A stretch of DNA of 64,000 nt from Lewinellaceae bacterium (GTDB lineage: Bacteria > Bacteroidota > Bacteroidia > Chitinophagales > Saprospiraceae): positions 4,729,001-4,793,000 of the forward strand of contig JACJXX010000001.1 in assembly GCA_020636435.1 (NCBI GenBank), read 5' to 3'. The translations under genes and the position numbers were made by a program. Positions 7,644-16,124 of this stretch are shown here, one piece after another (position 1 is the stretch's first letter; the number at the start of each line of letters is the position of its first letter). The notes below the pieces were generated by a model. It ran no database searches, was not told the origin of the DNA, and was given only the letters and a program-made list of their open reading frames with translations.

Positions 7644-7876
7644 ACTATACTCTATTGAACTTAATCAATTCAAAATCTGATCTTTTCCTTTTCTTAGAAA
7701 CAAATTTATTCAAATCCAAGGCTAAGTTAAACCATTTTAATTTATTTCTATTAGGACTCAAAAGAGTCATGCCTCCATTTGAGGTATCTGGTATACCAAC
7801 ATGAGATTCACTACATTTTCAATAATTTCATTCCGTAACGCCTCTTTAGATAAGCCCCCGGCGCAAGTCCAGGTTA

Positions 7877-10800
7877 TTAAAACAATTTCTCCTCCAGCAT
7901 ATCCCTCCAAAGAATGAATCCCTTTCTTTCATCCGAATAATTGTGAATGATCCGGCTGAAATTTTTTGGCTGGTTGGCCAGGAAAGCCTGCCTGCCTTCA
8001 TTCCTGATCGTGGCAAGATCTTCATCGATGGCAGTAAGGTTTTCCGGAAGGCCTTGCTGGTTTTTTTCCTGATGCCAGACATAAGTGGCTTCCTCAGTAT
8101 CTAATGTTTCCAATATTATATGAAACTGCTCCCTTCCTTCCAAAAGAAATACAAAAGCAAAAGGGTTGAGTACGAAGCGCAGCTTCAGGATGGAACCCTG
8201 GTGTTTTTCCGCCAGGAACCTCAACTGTTTGTAATGCCTGGCATTTGTTTTCTTCAACGCATATTCAAGCAGATCTTCTTCTGAACCGTATAGTTTCTCA
8301 ATATTGCCCTCCTCCTGTTGCTGCTCCAGGCCAGGCAATCCGGTGCTTTCCGATGAAGGCAACTTCCCACCAACAAGGGCTTCATCAAAAAACCTGAATT
8401 TTACGCTTTCAATGATCTCCCGGTTGATCTTTTCCAGTTCCGGGCAATTCGCCACCTGAGCAACCAATTCGCCGTTTTCAGTTTCGGCATGGATCTCAAC
8501 CTCTACTTTATCAGAGCCAATGACTTTGGAAAAATAGGGCTTCAGCACCTCAAATTCCGGGCGGATGCAATCATTTTCAATTTCGAATTCAAGCCGGCGG
8601 CTGATCTGAGGAACGGTGTAAGAGAAGGCGATTGCCCCATATTGAAAGTCCAATTCTTCCATAGTAACCTCGATCCGGCGGTTCACCTGGATGACACCCT
8701 TCGGAGGCGGTTCATCTTCAGGATCGTCAAACAGCGTAGCCTGCTTTTCCAAATGGCGGTAATACTTATTCCGCTTTAAGAAAAGCTTGTTCAGGTAATC
8801 AATCTTGGAGTCTCTGTAATCATAGATGACGGGCGTGACTTCTGAGCGTTGCACCCTTCCGATATACTGGATCAATTTGCCCTTAAATGAGAATGGATAA
8901 ACCAGAAAAAGCCGGGATACATTCTGAAGGTCTGTCCCTTCTCCAAAAAACTGGCCGGTGGTGATCACAACCTGAAAGTTTCCGGTTTCTAGTAATTTCC
9001 ACTTTACCTTTCTGCTCTTTTCCGTATCCTCGCCGCTCAATGTTACCGTTTCATACGACTGCTTGAGAAATTGTTCCAGGGTTTGGATGTGCTCGCGCCT
9101 TTCGGTAATGATCACCGCTCTATTGCCTTTTTGCAATTCTTTGGCCACGTCTTTAAGGATCAATTTATTTCTGGCCGTGTCGTGCACCAGGATCTTCGAC
9201 AAAGTTTCGAAGGGGTCTACCTTGGCATCAAAAGGAACCTCCAGGCTTGTTTCTCTGATGATCACCCGAGCCCGCTTTAAGGGATCTATCTGTTGGGGCT
9301 TGACTTCGGCAATGATTTCTCCAAGCTGTGTAAAGATGAGCTTTCCATCACTGTATTTTCGGAAAGGCGTCGCAGTAAGGCCGTATTGGTAGTAGGTGTT
9401 GAATTTCGAAATGGTTTCGTGAAACGTTTTCGCCGGAATGTGGTGGCATTCATCGACAATGAGGATGCCAAAATGGCTACTCAGGTCAGCAGCATCCTTT
9501 GTCGCCATTTTTTTTGAGAGGCTCTGAATCATGGCAACTGTTACCTGCTTGCCCACTTTGCCTTTACCCTGTCCGATTTTACCGATATTTTTTCTTGAGA
9601 TGCCCATAAAAGCTTCAACACGATCCACCCACTGCTCCAGGAGTTGCTTTCGGTGCACAATAATGAGTGCAGGTTGTTGTTTTTCAGCTATGATCTTTAT
9701 TGCCATCACTGTTTTTCCGGAGCCGGGAGGGGCTACTATCACACCAAACTCTTTCTTTCGAGCTACTTGTATTACCTGCTCCTGGTGTTTGCGTGAGCTG
9801 ATACTACAGGTAAATGGCACTGTCTCCCTTTTTCCCCGATGGTCCAGGAAGTTGAAGCCAATGTTGTTCTTTTTGCAAAAGCGCAGCAACTTGCCAATAA
9901 ACCCACGAGGCAGGATAATTTCATCTTCTGTTTCTTCCACCAGGTTGAAATAGTGCTTTGTACCCCAGGTATTTCTGCCAGATTTCTTTTTGATGAAAAA
10001 TTCAGTATTGGCAAAGTTGAGTTCTTCTTTGAGAAAGTCAATCAAGCCAGCATTCAGGCCGGAACGGTTCAGGTGGATGGCATTGCTCAAGGTTATGGCC
10101 AACCCTCCAGTTTGCTGCGCTTGTCTTTTATCTGTGGCTGCTTGAGTAGAATGCCCGAGCGATTCATAGATCCGGTCCAGGTGGGCTGCCGGAACTTTTT
10201 GAATGCCCTCTAAAAACTTCCACTGATCGGCATACGGTTCCAGTGTCTCCGGGTCAACGAAGCAGTTTTTGCCTTCTTCGACAAGCGGCCCGTGCAAAGG
10301 CAGTGCAATAAGGTTGCCCAGCCCTTTGCCGGAGAGATAATCCTGATTGGGAAACAGCCGGTCAAAACTGGAACCCTTGTCGAAAATGGAAAAGCCACCT
10401 GTTTTTTCCAGGAGGGAGATCAAAACTTTCCGGCTCTTAACGGCAGGATAGGGCTGTTCAAAGAATATCCATACGTGCCCGCCTTCACCCGAACGGGAGC
10501 GTTCCAGATAGGCAGGTAGCCCGGCTTCCAAACAAGCCGCGATCAACTTCCGGCTTTCTTCAGCCCAATGCTCTTTGTCAAAATCGGCGGCGATGAACCA
10601 GGAGGTATTATCCACCAGTAAGGGATAAATGCCAATGAACTGCTCTCCTTGAAGGTGTTTGCGGATTTCCTGACCGGTAAGCTTAGAGTAGGTTTTGTCC
10701 TTATAGTTTTTGAAAGTGCCTCCCTTCATTCGGTGGATGCGGTAAAGGTAAGGGTCGTAGCTATAGGCGGGCATATAGCCGCTTTTGCTGCCCTTCTCCC

Positions 10801-10882
10801 AGCGGACAGCAAATACATCTTCCCTACCGCGGAAAACGGATCGAAATATGCGAATGTGATCGTCAGGAAGAGTAGGCTTCAT
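7877..10882 (-). CDS. TOTE-type archaeo-eukaryotic primase fused to superfamily 2 helicase
   Basis: The 1001-residue protein begins with a primase domain. Its catalytic DFD motif is in FIAADFDKEHW (D100, D102), the GEGGHVWIFF motif is at 132-141, and FDRLFPNQD is near 173-181. A UvsW/RAD25-like helicase follows, with Walker A APPGSGKT (384-391), DECH (477-480), GLTATPFR (501-508) and an IQYIGRVQRS motif VI. The last 200 residues are unassigned. This is the architecture described for TOTE conflict systems, in which a primase-helicase acts with a nuclease; here no nuclease domain is seen in the chain, and HNH and DUF1016 genes lie downstream. It sits between a tRNA gene and the truncated DUF1016 gene. 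Family assignment is strong; its biological role is inferred. Confidence 0.85.
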   Translation of the reverse strand: MKPTLPDDHIRIFRSVFRGREDVFAVRWEKGSKSGYMPAYSYDPYLYRIHRMKGGTFKNYKDKTYSKLTGQEIRKHLQGEQFIGIYPLLVDNTSWFIAADFDKEHWAEESRKLIAACLEAGLPAYLERSRSGEGGHVWIFFEQPYPAVKSRKVLISLLEKTGGFSIFDKGSSFDRLFPNQDYLSGKGLGNLIALPLHGPLVEEGKNCFVDPETLEPYADQWKFLEGIQKVPAAHLDRIYESLGHSTQAATDKRQAQQTGGLAITLSNAIHLNRSGLNAGLIDFLKEELNFANTEFFIKKKSGRNTWGTKHYFNLVEETEDEIILPRGFIGKLLRFCKKNNIGFNFLDHRGKRETVPFTCSISSRKHQEQVIQVARKKEFGVIVAPPGSGKTVMAIKIIAEKQQPALIIVHRKQLLEQWVDRVEAFMGISRKNIGKIGQGKGKVGKQVTVAMIQSLSKKMATKDAADLSSHFGILIVDECHHIPAKTFHETISKFNTYYQYGLTATPFRKYSDGKLIFTQLGEIIAEVKPQQIDPLKRARVIIRETSLEVPFDAKVDPFETLSKILVHDTARNKLILKDVAKELQKGNRAVIITERREHIQTLEQFLKQSYETVTLSGEDTEKSRKVKWKLLETGNFQVVITTGQFFGEGTDLQNVSRLFLVYPFSFKGKLIQYIGRVQRSEVTPVIYDYRDSKIDYLNKLFLKRNKYYRHLEKQATLFDDPEDEPPPKGVIQVNRRIEVTMEELDFQYGAIAFSYTVPQISRRLEFEIENDCIRPEFEVLKPYFSKVIGSDKVEVEIHAETENGELVAQVANCPELEKINREIIESVKFRFFDEALVGGKLPSSESTGLPGLEQQQEEGNIEKLYGSEEDLLEYALKKTNARHYKQLRFLAEKHQGSILKLRFVLNPFAFVFLLEGREQFHIILETLDTEEATYVWHQEKNQQGLPENLTAIDEDLATIRNEGRQAFLANQPKNFSRIIHNYSDERKGFILWRDMLEEKLF

Positions 10883-11140
10883 ACAAATGGTTTAGGTAAT
10901 AGCCATTTTCATCCTACAAGATACACTATGAGCGGTATACTTTTCAATGTGCCCTCAAAGGATCTTTTGTGTCGAAACTATCACTTTTGAAGTTCAACTT
11001 TCAATTGAGCTACAATGAGCTATAGCTGCCAATGGGAAAGGCGGTACCGGAAAAAGGGCAACTTTAGAAAGGAAAGGAAAGTAAAGAAGGGTTTTGCACT
11101 AAATGCCGTCATTTCTGCACTAAAAATGCACTAAATCCAT

Positions 11141-11175
11141 AAAAAAACGGTGCGAAACGAACCGTTACGCACCGT
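11141..11175 (-). terminator. Rho-independent terminator of the tRNA gene
   Basis: On the minus strand, the inverted repeat ACGGTGCG/CGCACCGT (11147-11154 and 11168-11175) is followed by a run of seven T, 17 bp after the tRNA 3' end. Confidence 0.65.
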
Positions 11176-11191
11176 GTAGAACCGAAAATCG

Positions 11192-11265
11192 TGGTCCCAC
11201 TTGGGCTCGAACCAAGGACCTACTGATTATGAGTCAGTTGCTCTAACCAGCTGAGCTATGGGACC
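11192..11265 (-). tRNA. tRNA with CAU anticodon (elongator Met or Ile2)
   Basis: The minus strand folds as a 74-nt tRNA. The acceptor stem is GGTCCCA/TGGGACC, the D-arm is GCTCAGCTGGTTAGAGC, the anticodon arm is ACTGA-CTCATAA-TCAGT, and the T-arm is TTGGTTCGAGCCCAA. The anticodon is CAU. CCA is not encoded. It may be elongator Met or the lysidine-modified Ile2; I cannot decide from sequence alone, and it is not an initiator since the acceptor starts with a G-C pair. Its 3' end faces the accessory genes at 1-10,900, the usual side for island insertion. Confidence 0.92.
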
Positions 11266-11392
11266 ATAAAAACACCTAAAAAGCTCCGCTTTCGGAGCGA
11301 CTGCAAAGTTAAGGAATAAACACGCTAAATACAAGGCAGCCCGGCAGCAAAATGAATTTCCGCAGCAAGGTGCAATGAAGTCAAAAAAGTAG

Positions 11393-11400
11393 TATATTTG
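11393..11400 (+). promoter_or_regulatory. -7 element TATATTTG before the wecA-like gene
   Basis: TATATTTG fits the TAnnTTTG consensus and lies 44 bp before the start codon at 11445. No clear -33 TTG was found at the usual spacing. Confidence 0.45.
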
Positions 11401-11444
11401 CCCGGCAATTATAAGAAAACTACAGTAATCATAATCCCCCCTTT

Positions 11445-12518
11445 ATGCTGTTCATACTCATACTCAGCTTCCTCACAGCGTTTACGCTTGCTTATTTCGC
11501 TATTCCTCACGTCATCAACATCGCTCGCGACAAGAATCTTTGTGACGAGCCTTCCGAGCGCAGCTCGCATACCATCAGCACGCCGGCGCTTGGAGGGATA
11601 GGCATTTTTTCCGCTGCCATCTTTTCCATTGTGCTGTGGACGCCTTTCCAGGATTTCGGCAACCTGCAGTACATCCTCTGCGCCTTTATCATTGTCTTCC
11701 TGATCGGCGTGAAGGACGATATCTCGCCCGTTTCGCCGTTTAACAAGATCATAGGGCAGGGCCTGGCCGCGGCCATCCTTGTTTTTAAATCCGACATCAT
11801 GCTGCGGGGTTTTTACGGCTTCTTTGGGATGCACGCCGAGCTGCCGATGCCTTTTTATACCGGACTGACCATCTTTACCATTCTGGTCATCGTCAATGCC
11901 TTCAACCTGATCGACGGCATCAACGGCCTGGCGGGCAGCATCGGCGCGCTGATCTGCGGCACCCTGGGCTGCTGGTTCTTCTATGTCGGCAGGATCGAAT
12001 TTGCCATTGTGGCTTTCACCATTGTCGGGGCCATCATTGCTTTCCTGAAGTACAACTACTCTCCGGCCAGGATTTTTATGGGCGACTCGGGCTCTCTGCT
12101 GGTGGGAACGGCCAGCGTCATACTGGTCATCAAGTTCATCGACATGAACTACTTCATGGATGTGGGGCAAAAAGGCAAGATCATGGCCAGCCCGGCGGTG
12201 GCCATCGGCATCATGATCCTGCCGTTGTTCGATACGGTACGGGTATTCGTCACGCGGGCCCTGCGGGGGCAGTCGCCCCTGGCTGCCGACCGCCGCCACA
12301 TCCACCATTTGCTGATCGATTATGGCTTTTCGCACATGCAGGCCACCGGGATACTGGTTTCGGTAAATGTTGTTTTCATCCTCCTGGTTTTTTCCCTCAA
12401 CCAGGCGCTGGAGCTGCACTTGCTCCTGGGACTGGTCATTTTCCTGGCCTCCGCGCTGACGTTCTGGCTGCATAAGGCCGTGCTCCGGAAGAAACAGGAA
12501 AAGCTGATGCTCCAATGA
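11445..12518 (+). CDS. WecA/TagO-like undecaprenyl-phosphate sugar-1-phosphate transferase
   Basis: This 357-residue, roughly eleven-segment membrane protein belongs to the MraY/WecA family. It should transfer a sugar-1-phosphate (commonly GlcNAc-1-P) from a UDP-sugar to undecaprenyl phosphate on the inner face of the membrane, starting O-antigen or capsule synthesis. Motifs are GVKDDISP (near 85-92), NAFNLIDGINGLAG (near 153-166), RIFMGDSGSLLVG (near 207-219) and the C-terminal RRHIHHLL, which distinguishes WecA-like members from MraY. It overlaps the crcB start by 4 bp (ATGA), so the two are translated together. A promoter-like TATATTTG precedes it. Confidence 0.88.
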   Translation: MLFILILSFLTAFTLAYFAIPHVINIARDKNLCDEPSERSSHTISTPALGGIGIFSAAIFSIVLWTPFQDFGNLQYILCAFIIVFLIGVKDDISPVSPFNKIIGQGLAAAILVFKSDIMLRGFYGFFGMHAELPMPFYTGLTIFTILVIVNAFNLIDGINGLAGSIGALICGTLGCWFFYVGRIEFAIVAFTIVGAIIAFLKYNYSPARIFMGDSGSLLVGTASVILVIKFIDMNYFMDVGQKGKIMASPAVAIGIMILPLFDTVRVFVTRALRGQSPLAADRRHIHHLLIDYGFSHMQATGILVSVNVVFILLVFSLNQALELHLLLGLVIFLASALTFWLHKAVLRKKQEKLMLQ

Positions 12519-12877
12519 ATCCTTACCTGCTTGTTTTCCTCGGCGGCGGGCTGGGCAGCGTTTGCCGGTACGGCATCGCCCACTGGCTCGGAAGCCATAA
12601 CCTTACCTTCCCGTTGGCTACTTTCCTGGCCAACGCGCTGAGCTGTGTCTTCCTGGGCTGGCTGGTGGGGCTAAGCCTGCGCGGCCAGGTGGGCGACACC
12701 TGCAAGTTTATGCTGATGACGGGCTTCTGCGGCGGCTTCAGCACCTTCTCCACCTTCACCAACGAAACCTTCAGCCTACTGCAGGCGGGCCACCTCGGCC
12801 TGGGCCTGCTCAATATAGGCGGCAGCCTATTGCTTTGCCTGGCTTGTATCTATGCGGGCATTAGAATGGGCATCTGA
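12515..12877 (+). CDS. crcB: CrcB/Fluc fluoride channel
   Basis: The 120-residue product has four membrane segments and the Fluc signature: GGGLGSVCRYGI near the N-terminus, FLANALSCVFLG in helix 2 and GFCGGFSTFSTFTNE in the broken third helix, whose Phe and Thr residues line the pore. Fluc channels work as antiparallel dimers and export fluoride from the cytoplasm. The length is normal for a single-domain member. No fluoride riboswitch is seen, since the gene starts inside the preceding coding region. Coupling to a sugar-phosphate transferase is probably incidental. Confidence 0.92.
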   Translation: MNPYLLVFLGGGLGSVCRYGIAHWLGSHNLTFPLATFLANALSCVFLGWLVGLSLRGQVGDTCKFMLMTGFCGGFSTFSTFTNETFSLLQAGHLGLGLLNIGGSLLLCLACIYAGIRMGI

Positions 12878-12887
12878 GTACCCCCGC

Positions 12888-13361
12888 CTACCCTTTCGTC
12901 ATCTTCTCCTCGCACTGCTTCGCCAATCCTTCGTAAAACTGCTGCTGCCCTTGCGGAGCATTGGGCGCCGCCTTTTTGAAATAACCGGCTGCCTCCTTGT
13001 AATTGCCCAGGGCCATATTGCCTCTAGCCAGGCCCACCAGGGTAGTGAAATTGTCATCGGGGTTTTTCTCCCGGTTCATTTTGAAAATCTTCATCGCCTC
13101 CTCCGGCTTCTCCTGCTGGATGAGCGCGCGGCCGTAGAAATGAAGCTCTGTCATCGTCGCCAGCGGGAGCGCTTCTTCCATGGTGGTTTTGGCATCAGCC
13201 GTACGCCCCAGTTTTTCCAGAATCTGAGCCTTGGTGGATAGCGTGGGGAAGTTTTTCGTATTGTTAACGGCATTGTCAGCCCAGGCCAGGGCGGTTTCCA
13301 TGTCTTTATCGGCCGTCAGCAAATAGTTGGCGGCGGAGTTCCAGCCCTGCCAGATTTGTCT
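12888..13361 (-). pseudogene. DUF2911/TPR protein, 5'-truncated
   Basis: The frame matches the C-terminal part of DUF2911 proteins: WNSAANYLLTADKDMETAL, ALAWADNAV, LSTKAQILEKLGR and TVGLARG-like TPR repeats. Family members are about 280 residues and begin with a signal peptide and the DUF2911 fold. Here the frame opens after a TAG at 13364-13362 with no ATG, so about half the protein is missing. The region upstream (13370-13590) has no recognisable N-terminal part in any frame. It is most likely a remnant. It ends 10 bp from the convergent crcB gene. Confidence 0.65.
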
Positions 13362-13590
13362 CTAAACCAGAAAGTAAATTAATATTTCTTCCGGGAACAG
13401 CAGTGAATAGCAGACCTCGTTAAAATTTCCTTAACAGGCAAAGTGTCTTGAAGGCGACGCCTGCATTTTGTTGAGAATTAGAGCCTATCTGAAAACCGGC
13501 CTCATGGACTGTCTGATTAGCCGGGAAATACTTACCTTGTAAGGAAATATAAAGGCATACTGATGGTTCCTAACGCTAAATCTCACAATC

Positions 13591-14142
13591 ATGCGCAACT
13601 TCTTACTTCTACTGCTGTTTTTCGGGCTACTCCTTACTGCCTGCAAAAAAGAGGATAATCCCCCCCAGCCGGAAGGGCCTTCCTACATGGGCGCTGCTAC
13701 TATGCTGCTCAACGGGGAAGAAGTAACCTTTTCTCCTCTGCTGGCTTACAACTACAATTCTTCTACAAAAGTATTCTTGTTCATCACAGAATTTTCACCA
13801 GAAGGCCGTGAAGGCAAAAGCATCGCTTTTACCCATCTGCCGTTGAATAAGGAGCGCCACGTGCTCACCAGGCCCTCTCTGCATCCGCAGGAGGAAAAGA
13901 GCCCCGGCGCTTCTTTATCGGGAGTGGACGGTGATGTATTGATGTATTATTACCCCCTCAACGAACAGGACGATATTGACGATTATATCCAGTTTACCCA
14001 TATCGATGAAGAAACCCGAGAGGTAAAGGGTGTTTTTCAGGCTTCCTTCTATCGGGATAGCTTACCCAACCCCGATCCCTCTTTACCAGATTCCATCGTC
14101 ATTGCAGAGGGGGCCTTCGAAACAGTGCTGCAGGACAGATAG
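13591..14142 (+). CDS. Small lipoprotein, unknown function
   Basis: The 183-residue product has a typical lipoprotein signal, MRNF with a Leu-rich core and the lipobox LLTACKK (Cys near 18). After a short Pro-rich linker comes a beta-rich domain with YMGAATMLLNGEEVTF, a pattern common in Bacteroidota lipoproteins of the DUF6252-like type that report a small ligand- or metal-binding fold. That family guess is weak. It stands alone between a truncated gene and a convergent operon whose last stop is 3 bp away. Confidence 0.75.
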   Translation: MRNFLLLLLFFGLLLTACKKEDNPPQPEGPSYMGAATMLLNGEEVTFSPLLAYNYNSSTKVFLFITEFSPEGREGKSIAFTHLPLNKERHVLTRPSLHPQEEKSPGASLSGVDGDVLMYYYPLNEQDDIDDYIQFTHIDEETREVKGVFQASFYRDSLPNPDPSLPDSIVIAEGAFETVLQDR

Positions 14143-14145
14143 CCT

Positions 14146-15093
14146 CTAATAAAAGCTCACCATCCCCCGTCCTTCGCCCCCAATCGCCAGGCTGAGGCCG
14201 AGGCTGATCGAAATGTGGTGCTGGCTGCGCATGTTCTCCACGTCTTTGGTGGTATTCACCAAATCCATCACATCGTAGAAGGCCTGGCTGCTGAGAAACA
14301 CCTGTCCATTGGCAAAAAGCCTTTTGGAAAGGCGGGCGCCGGCGATAGGCCCGAGGTGGAATGACCGCCCGCCCACATCTTCCGGCAACAACACCTTGCT
14401 GTCTTCCGCCAGCCTTTCCAGGGAAAGCAACTGAGCGACGGTGAATTCGTTCTCCTCGGCGATGCGCTTGATCTCTTCGTTGAGGTGGGAAAAGAAGCCG
14501 GCCTCTCCCTCCGATCGTTGAAAGCTCCAGTCGAAGCCCGCCCGGGCGCCGACGAATATTTCGTAGTCAAAGGCGCGGGCAATGCTGTTGGCCCCTGCCC
14601 CGTACCGCGTATTGGCCACGTTGAAACGGTAGTCGAGGTGCAGGTTCATGCCCTTCCGCCCCTGTTTGAAATAGCCTGGGCTGACCGCCAGCTCGAAAAA
14701 CTGCCGTTGCATTTCCACATCGGAGGACTCGCCGAAGCCGTAGCGTATAAAAAAGGAAAGCACGGTTTTATTGTATCCGTTTTGCCCGAATCGCCGGTCC
14801 ATGCTCAGGTCGTTGATCGGTTCGTCCATTCCCTGCAGCAGGGATTCCAGGGAAGCGCCCAGCTTGATGAGGTTCCACATGGCCCGGTAATGAGGGTTGG
14901 CAGTCAGCGGCGCTTTGTCGTCCAGGGCGAAAACCGATACGGTCTTCAAACCGATGTCCAGGCGGGCGTCGTCCAGCGTGATCAGGTAGGTAGCGCCCGG
15001 TTTTTTTCTGTAATCTTCCGCCGTTTGGGCGGCTGCCGTTTGGGCCAGCAATAAAGCGGCAAAAAGCAACATGGCGTAAAAACTTCTGTTCAT
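14146..15093 (-). CDS. Secreted or outer-membrane protein, unknown; last gene of a cargo operon
   Basis: The 315-residue product has a signal peptide (MNRSFYAMLLFAALLLAQTAAAQ). The rest alternates polar and hydrophobic residues, with YLITLDDARLDIGLKTVSVF near the start, and ends in ISISLGLSLAIGG...VSFY. The C-terminal aromatic residue and amphipathic strands suggest an outer-membrane barrel. I do not recognise the family. It follows the gene at 15136-16113 by 42 bp, and both follow a type IX secretion cargo gene, the place where PorP/SprF-like partner proteins often sit; no PorP/SprF motif is seen. Confidence 0.7.
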   Translation of the reverse strand: MNRSFYAMLLFAALLLAQTAAAQTAEDYRKKPGATYLITLDDARLDIGLKTVSVFALDDKAPLTANPHYRAMWNLIKLGASLESLLQGMDEPINDLSMDRRFGQNGYNKTVLSFFIRYGFGESSDVEMQRQFFELAVSPGYFKQGRKGMNLHLDYRFNVANTRYGAGANSIARAFDYEIFVGARAGFDWSFQRSEGEAGFFSHLNEEIKRIAEENEFTVAQLLSLERLAEDSKVLLPEDVGGRSFHLGPIAGARLSKRLFANGQVFLSSQAFYDVMDLVNTTKDVENMRSQHHISISLGLSLAIGGEGRGMVSFY

Positions 15094-15135
15094 AATCCCT
15101 TCTTTTAAGTTTTCCCTTCTTGATTAAATCAGAAC

Positions 15136-16113
15136 CTATTTTCGTTTTCCGACCTGTATTCCCCACCTCAGCCCGGCATAGGCGTAGGTGGAAAACATGG
15201 GCCGGGTGCCTTTGATCGAAGTATGCCGGCTAAAACTGAGGTCGCCGCCCAGGATAGCGGAGAATCCAGCTCCGAAGTTGGCCAGCAATTCCGCCCGCAC
15301 AAAGCCCCCCATGGCAGGCACCGTCCTGGGGTCTTTAAATTTTCCGAAAACTACATTTTGTATGGCCTCCGCAATCTGGTCGGTGGTATTCTCCACCGGC
15401 TGCAGGATGCCTCCTTCCATCAGGCTGTCCAGCTTTTCGCTGATCAGCAGCACGCTGCCCAGGTCGACCACCGGCGAGGGGTCGGCGGTGAACCGGATGC
15501 CGGGGGTTACTTCGAAATCGAGGGAAGCATTGCGGTTTTTGCCCCACTCCAGCAGCACCTGGCCCGGCAGGAAGAGCCGTTTCAGGTGCAGGTAGGCTTC
15601 CAAGTCGTATCGGTTGGCGAAAAAAGGCGTCGTTTTGGTGGCGTCTTCCAGGGCCAGCAACGCCAGGTGCTCTGCCAATTCTTCGGCTTTGCCGCTCAAC
15701 GCCAGGCGGACGGACTTTACCTGGTTTTTCAATTTTTTGGCTTCCGGCTTTTCGGTAAGCCGGGGGTCGGAAACGGTGAAGCTGCCGCCAAAGAAATGGT
15801 AGCGCACAAAAAAGCGGGCGCCTTTTACATTCCGCGTAACCTTCTTATTGAGCTCCCCCGCCACCTCAATGCGAATGCCGGGGAAAAGCGCTCTCAGCCA
15901 GCGCGGCGCGTCGATGCCGGCGTTGGTAAGCGCGGAATCGACAATGCCCTCCGAAATCTCTACTTCCGAGAACCCCGCGATCTCCGCCAGGCTGCCTTTA
16001 AATGTAGTGCGGGCCACGCCCGTCACCGTCTCGGCGCCCATTTCAAAAGCCTGGGCCTGAGCGCTTTGGATTGCAAGGACCAGAAAAAAAGCCAAAAATA
16101 CTGTTCTCGTCAT
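15136..16113 (-). CDS. Secreted or outer-membrane protein, unknown; middle gene of a cargo operon
   Basis: From ATG 16113 (MTRTVFLAFFLVLAIQSAQA) the product has 325 residues with a signal peptide cut near AQA-QA. The mature part has repeated strand-like segments such as ARFFVRYHFFGGSFTVSD and GGFVRAELLANFGAG, ending YAYAGLRWGIQVGKRK, consistent with a beta-barrel of the outer membrane. It lies 11 bp downstream of the cargo gene and 42 bp upstream of the next, so the three form an operon. The open frame extends upstream to 16245, but those codons overlap the cargo gene and lack a signal peptide. Function is unknown. Confidence 0.72.
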   Translation of the reverse strand: MTRTVFLAFFLVLAIQSAQAQAFEMGAETVTGVARTTFKGSLAEIAGFSEVEISEGIVDSALTNAGIDAPRWLRALFPGIRIEVAGELNKKVTRNVKGARFFVRYHFFGGSFTVSDPRLTEKPEAKKLKNQVKSVRLALSGKAEELAEHLALLALEDATKTTPFFANRYDLEAYLHLKRLFLPGQVLLEWGKNRNASLDFEVTPGIRFTADPSPVVDLGSVLLISEKLDSLMEGGILQPVENTTDQIAEAIQNVVFGKFKDPRTVPAMGGFVRAELLANFGAGFSAILGGDLSFSRHTSIKGTRPMFSTYAYAGLRWGIQVGKRK

Positions 16114-16124
16114 ACTTGTGTCTT

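Noticed and set aside
11409..12515. Open frame of 368 codons on the minus strand opposite the wecA-like gene
   Set aside because: It is very rich in Gln, Asp and Arg, typical of antisense to a GC-rich membrane-protein gene, whose motifs are intact on the plus strand.
12515..12560. Fluoride riboswitch before crcB
   Set aside because: The crcB start overlaps the preceding coding region and no conserved riboswitch core is seen before it.
14146..16113. PorP/SprF-type type IX secretion partner proteins
   Set aside because: Position after a cargo gene fits, but the typical PorP N-terminal motif and repeats are not seen.
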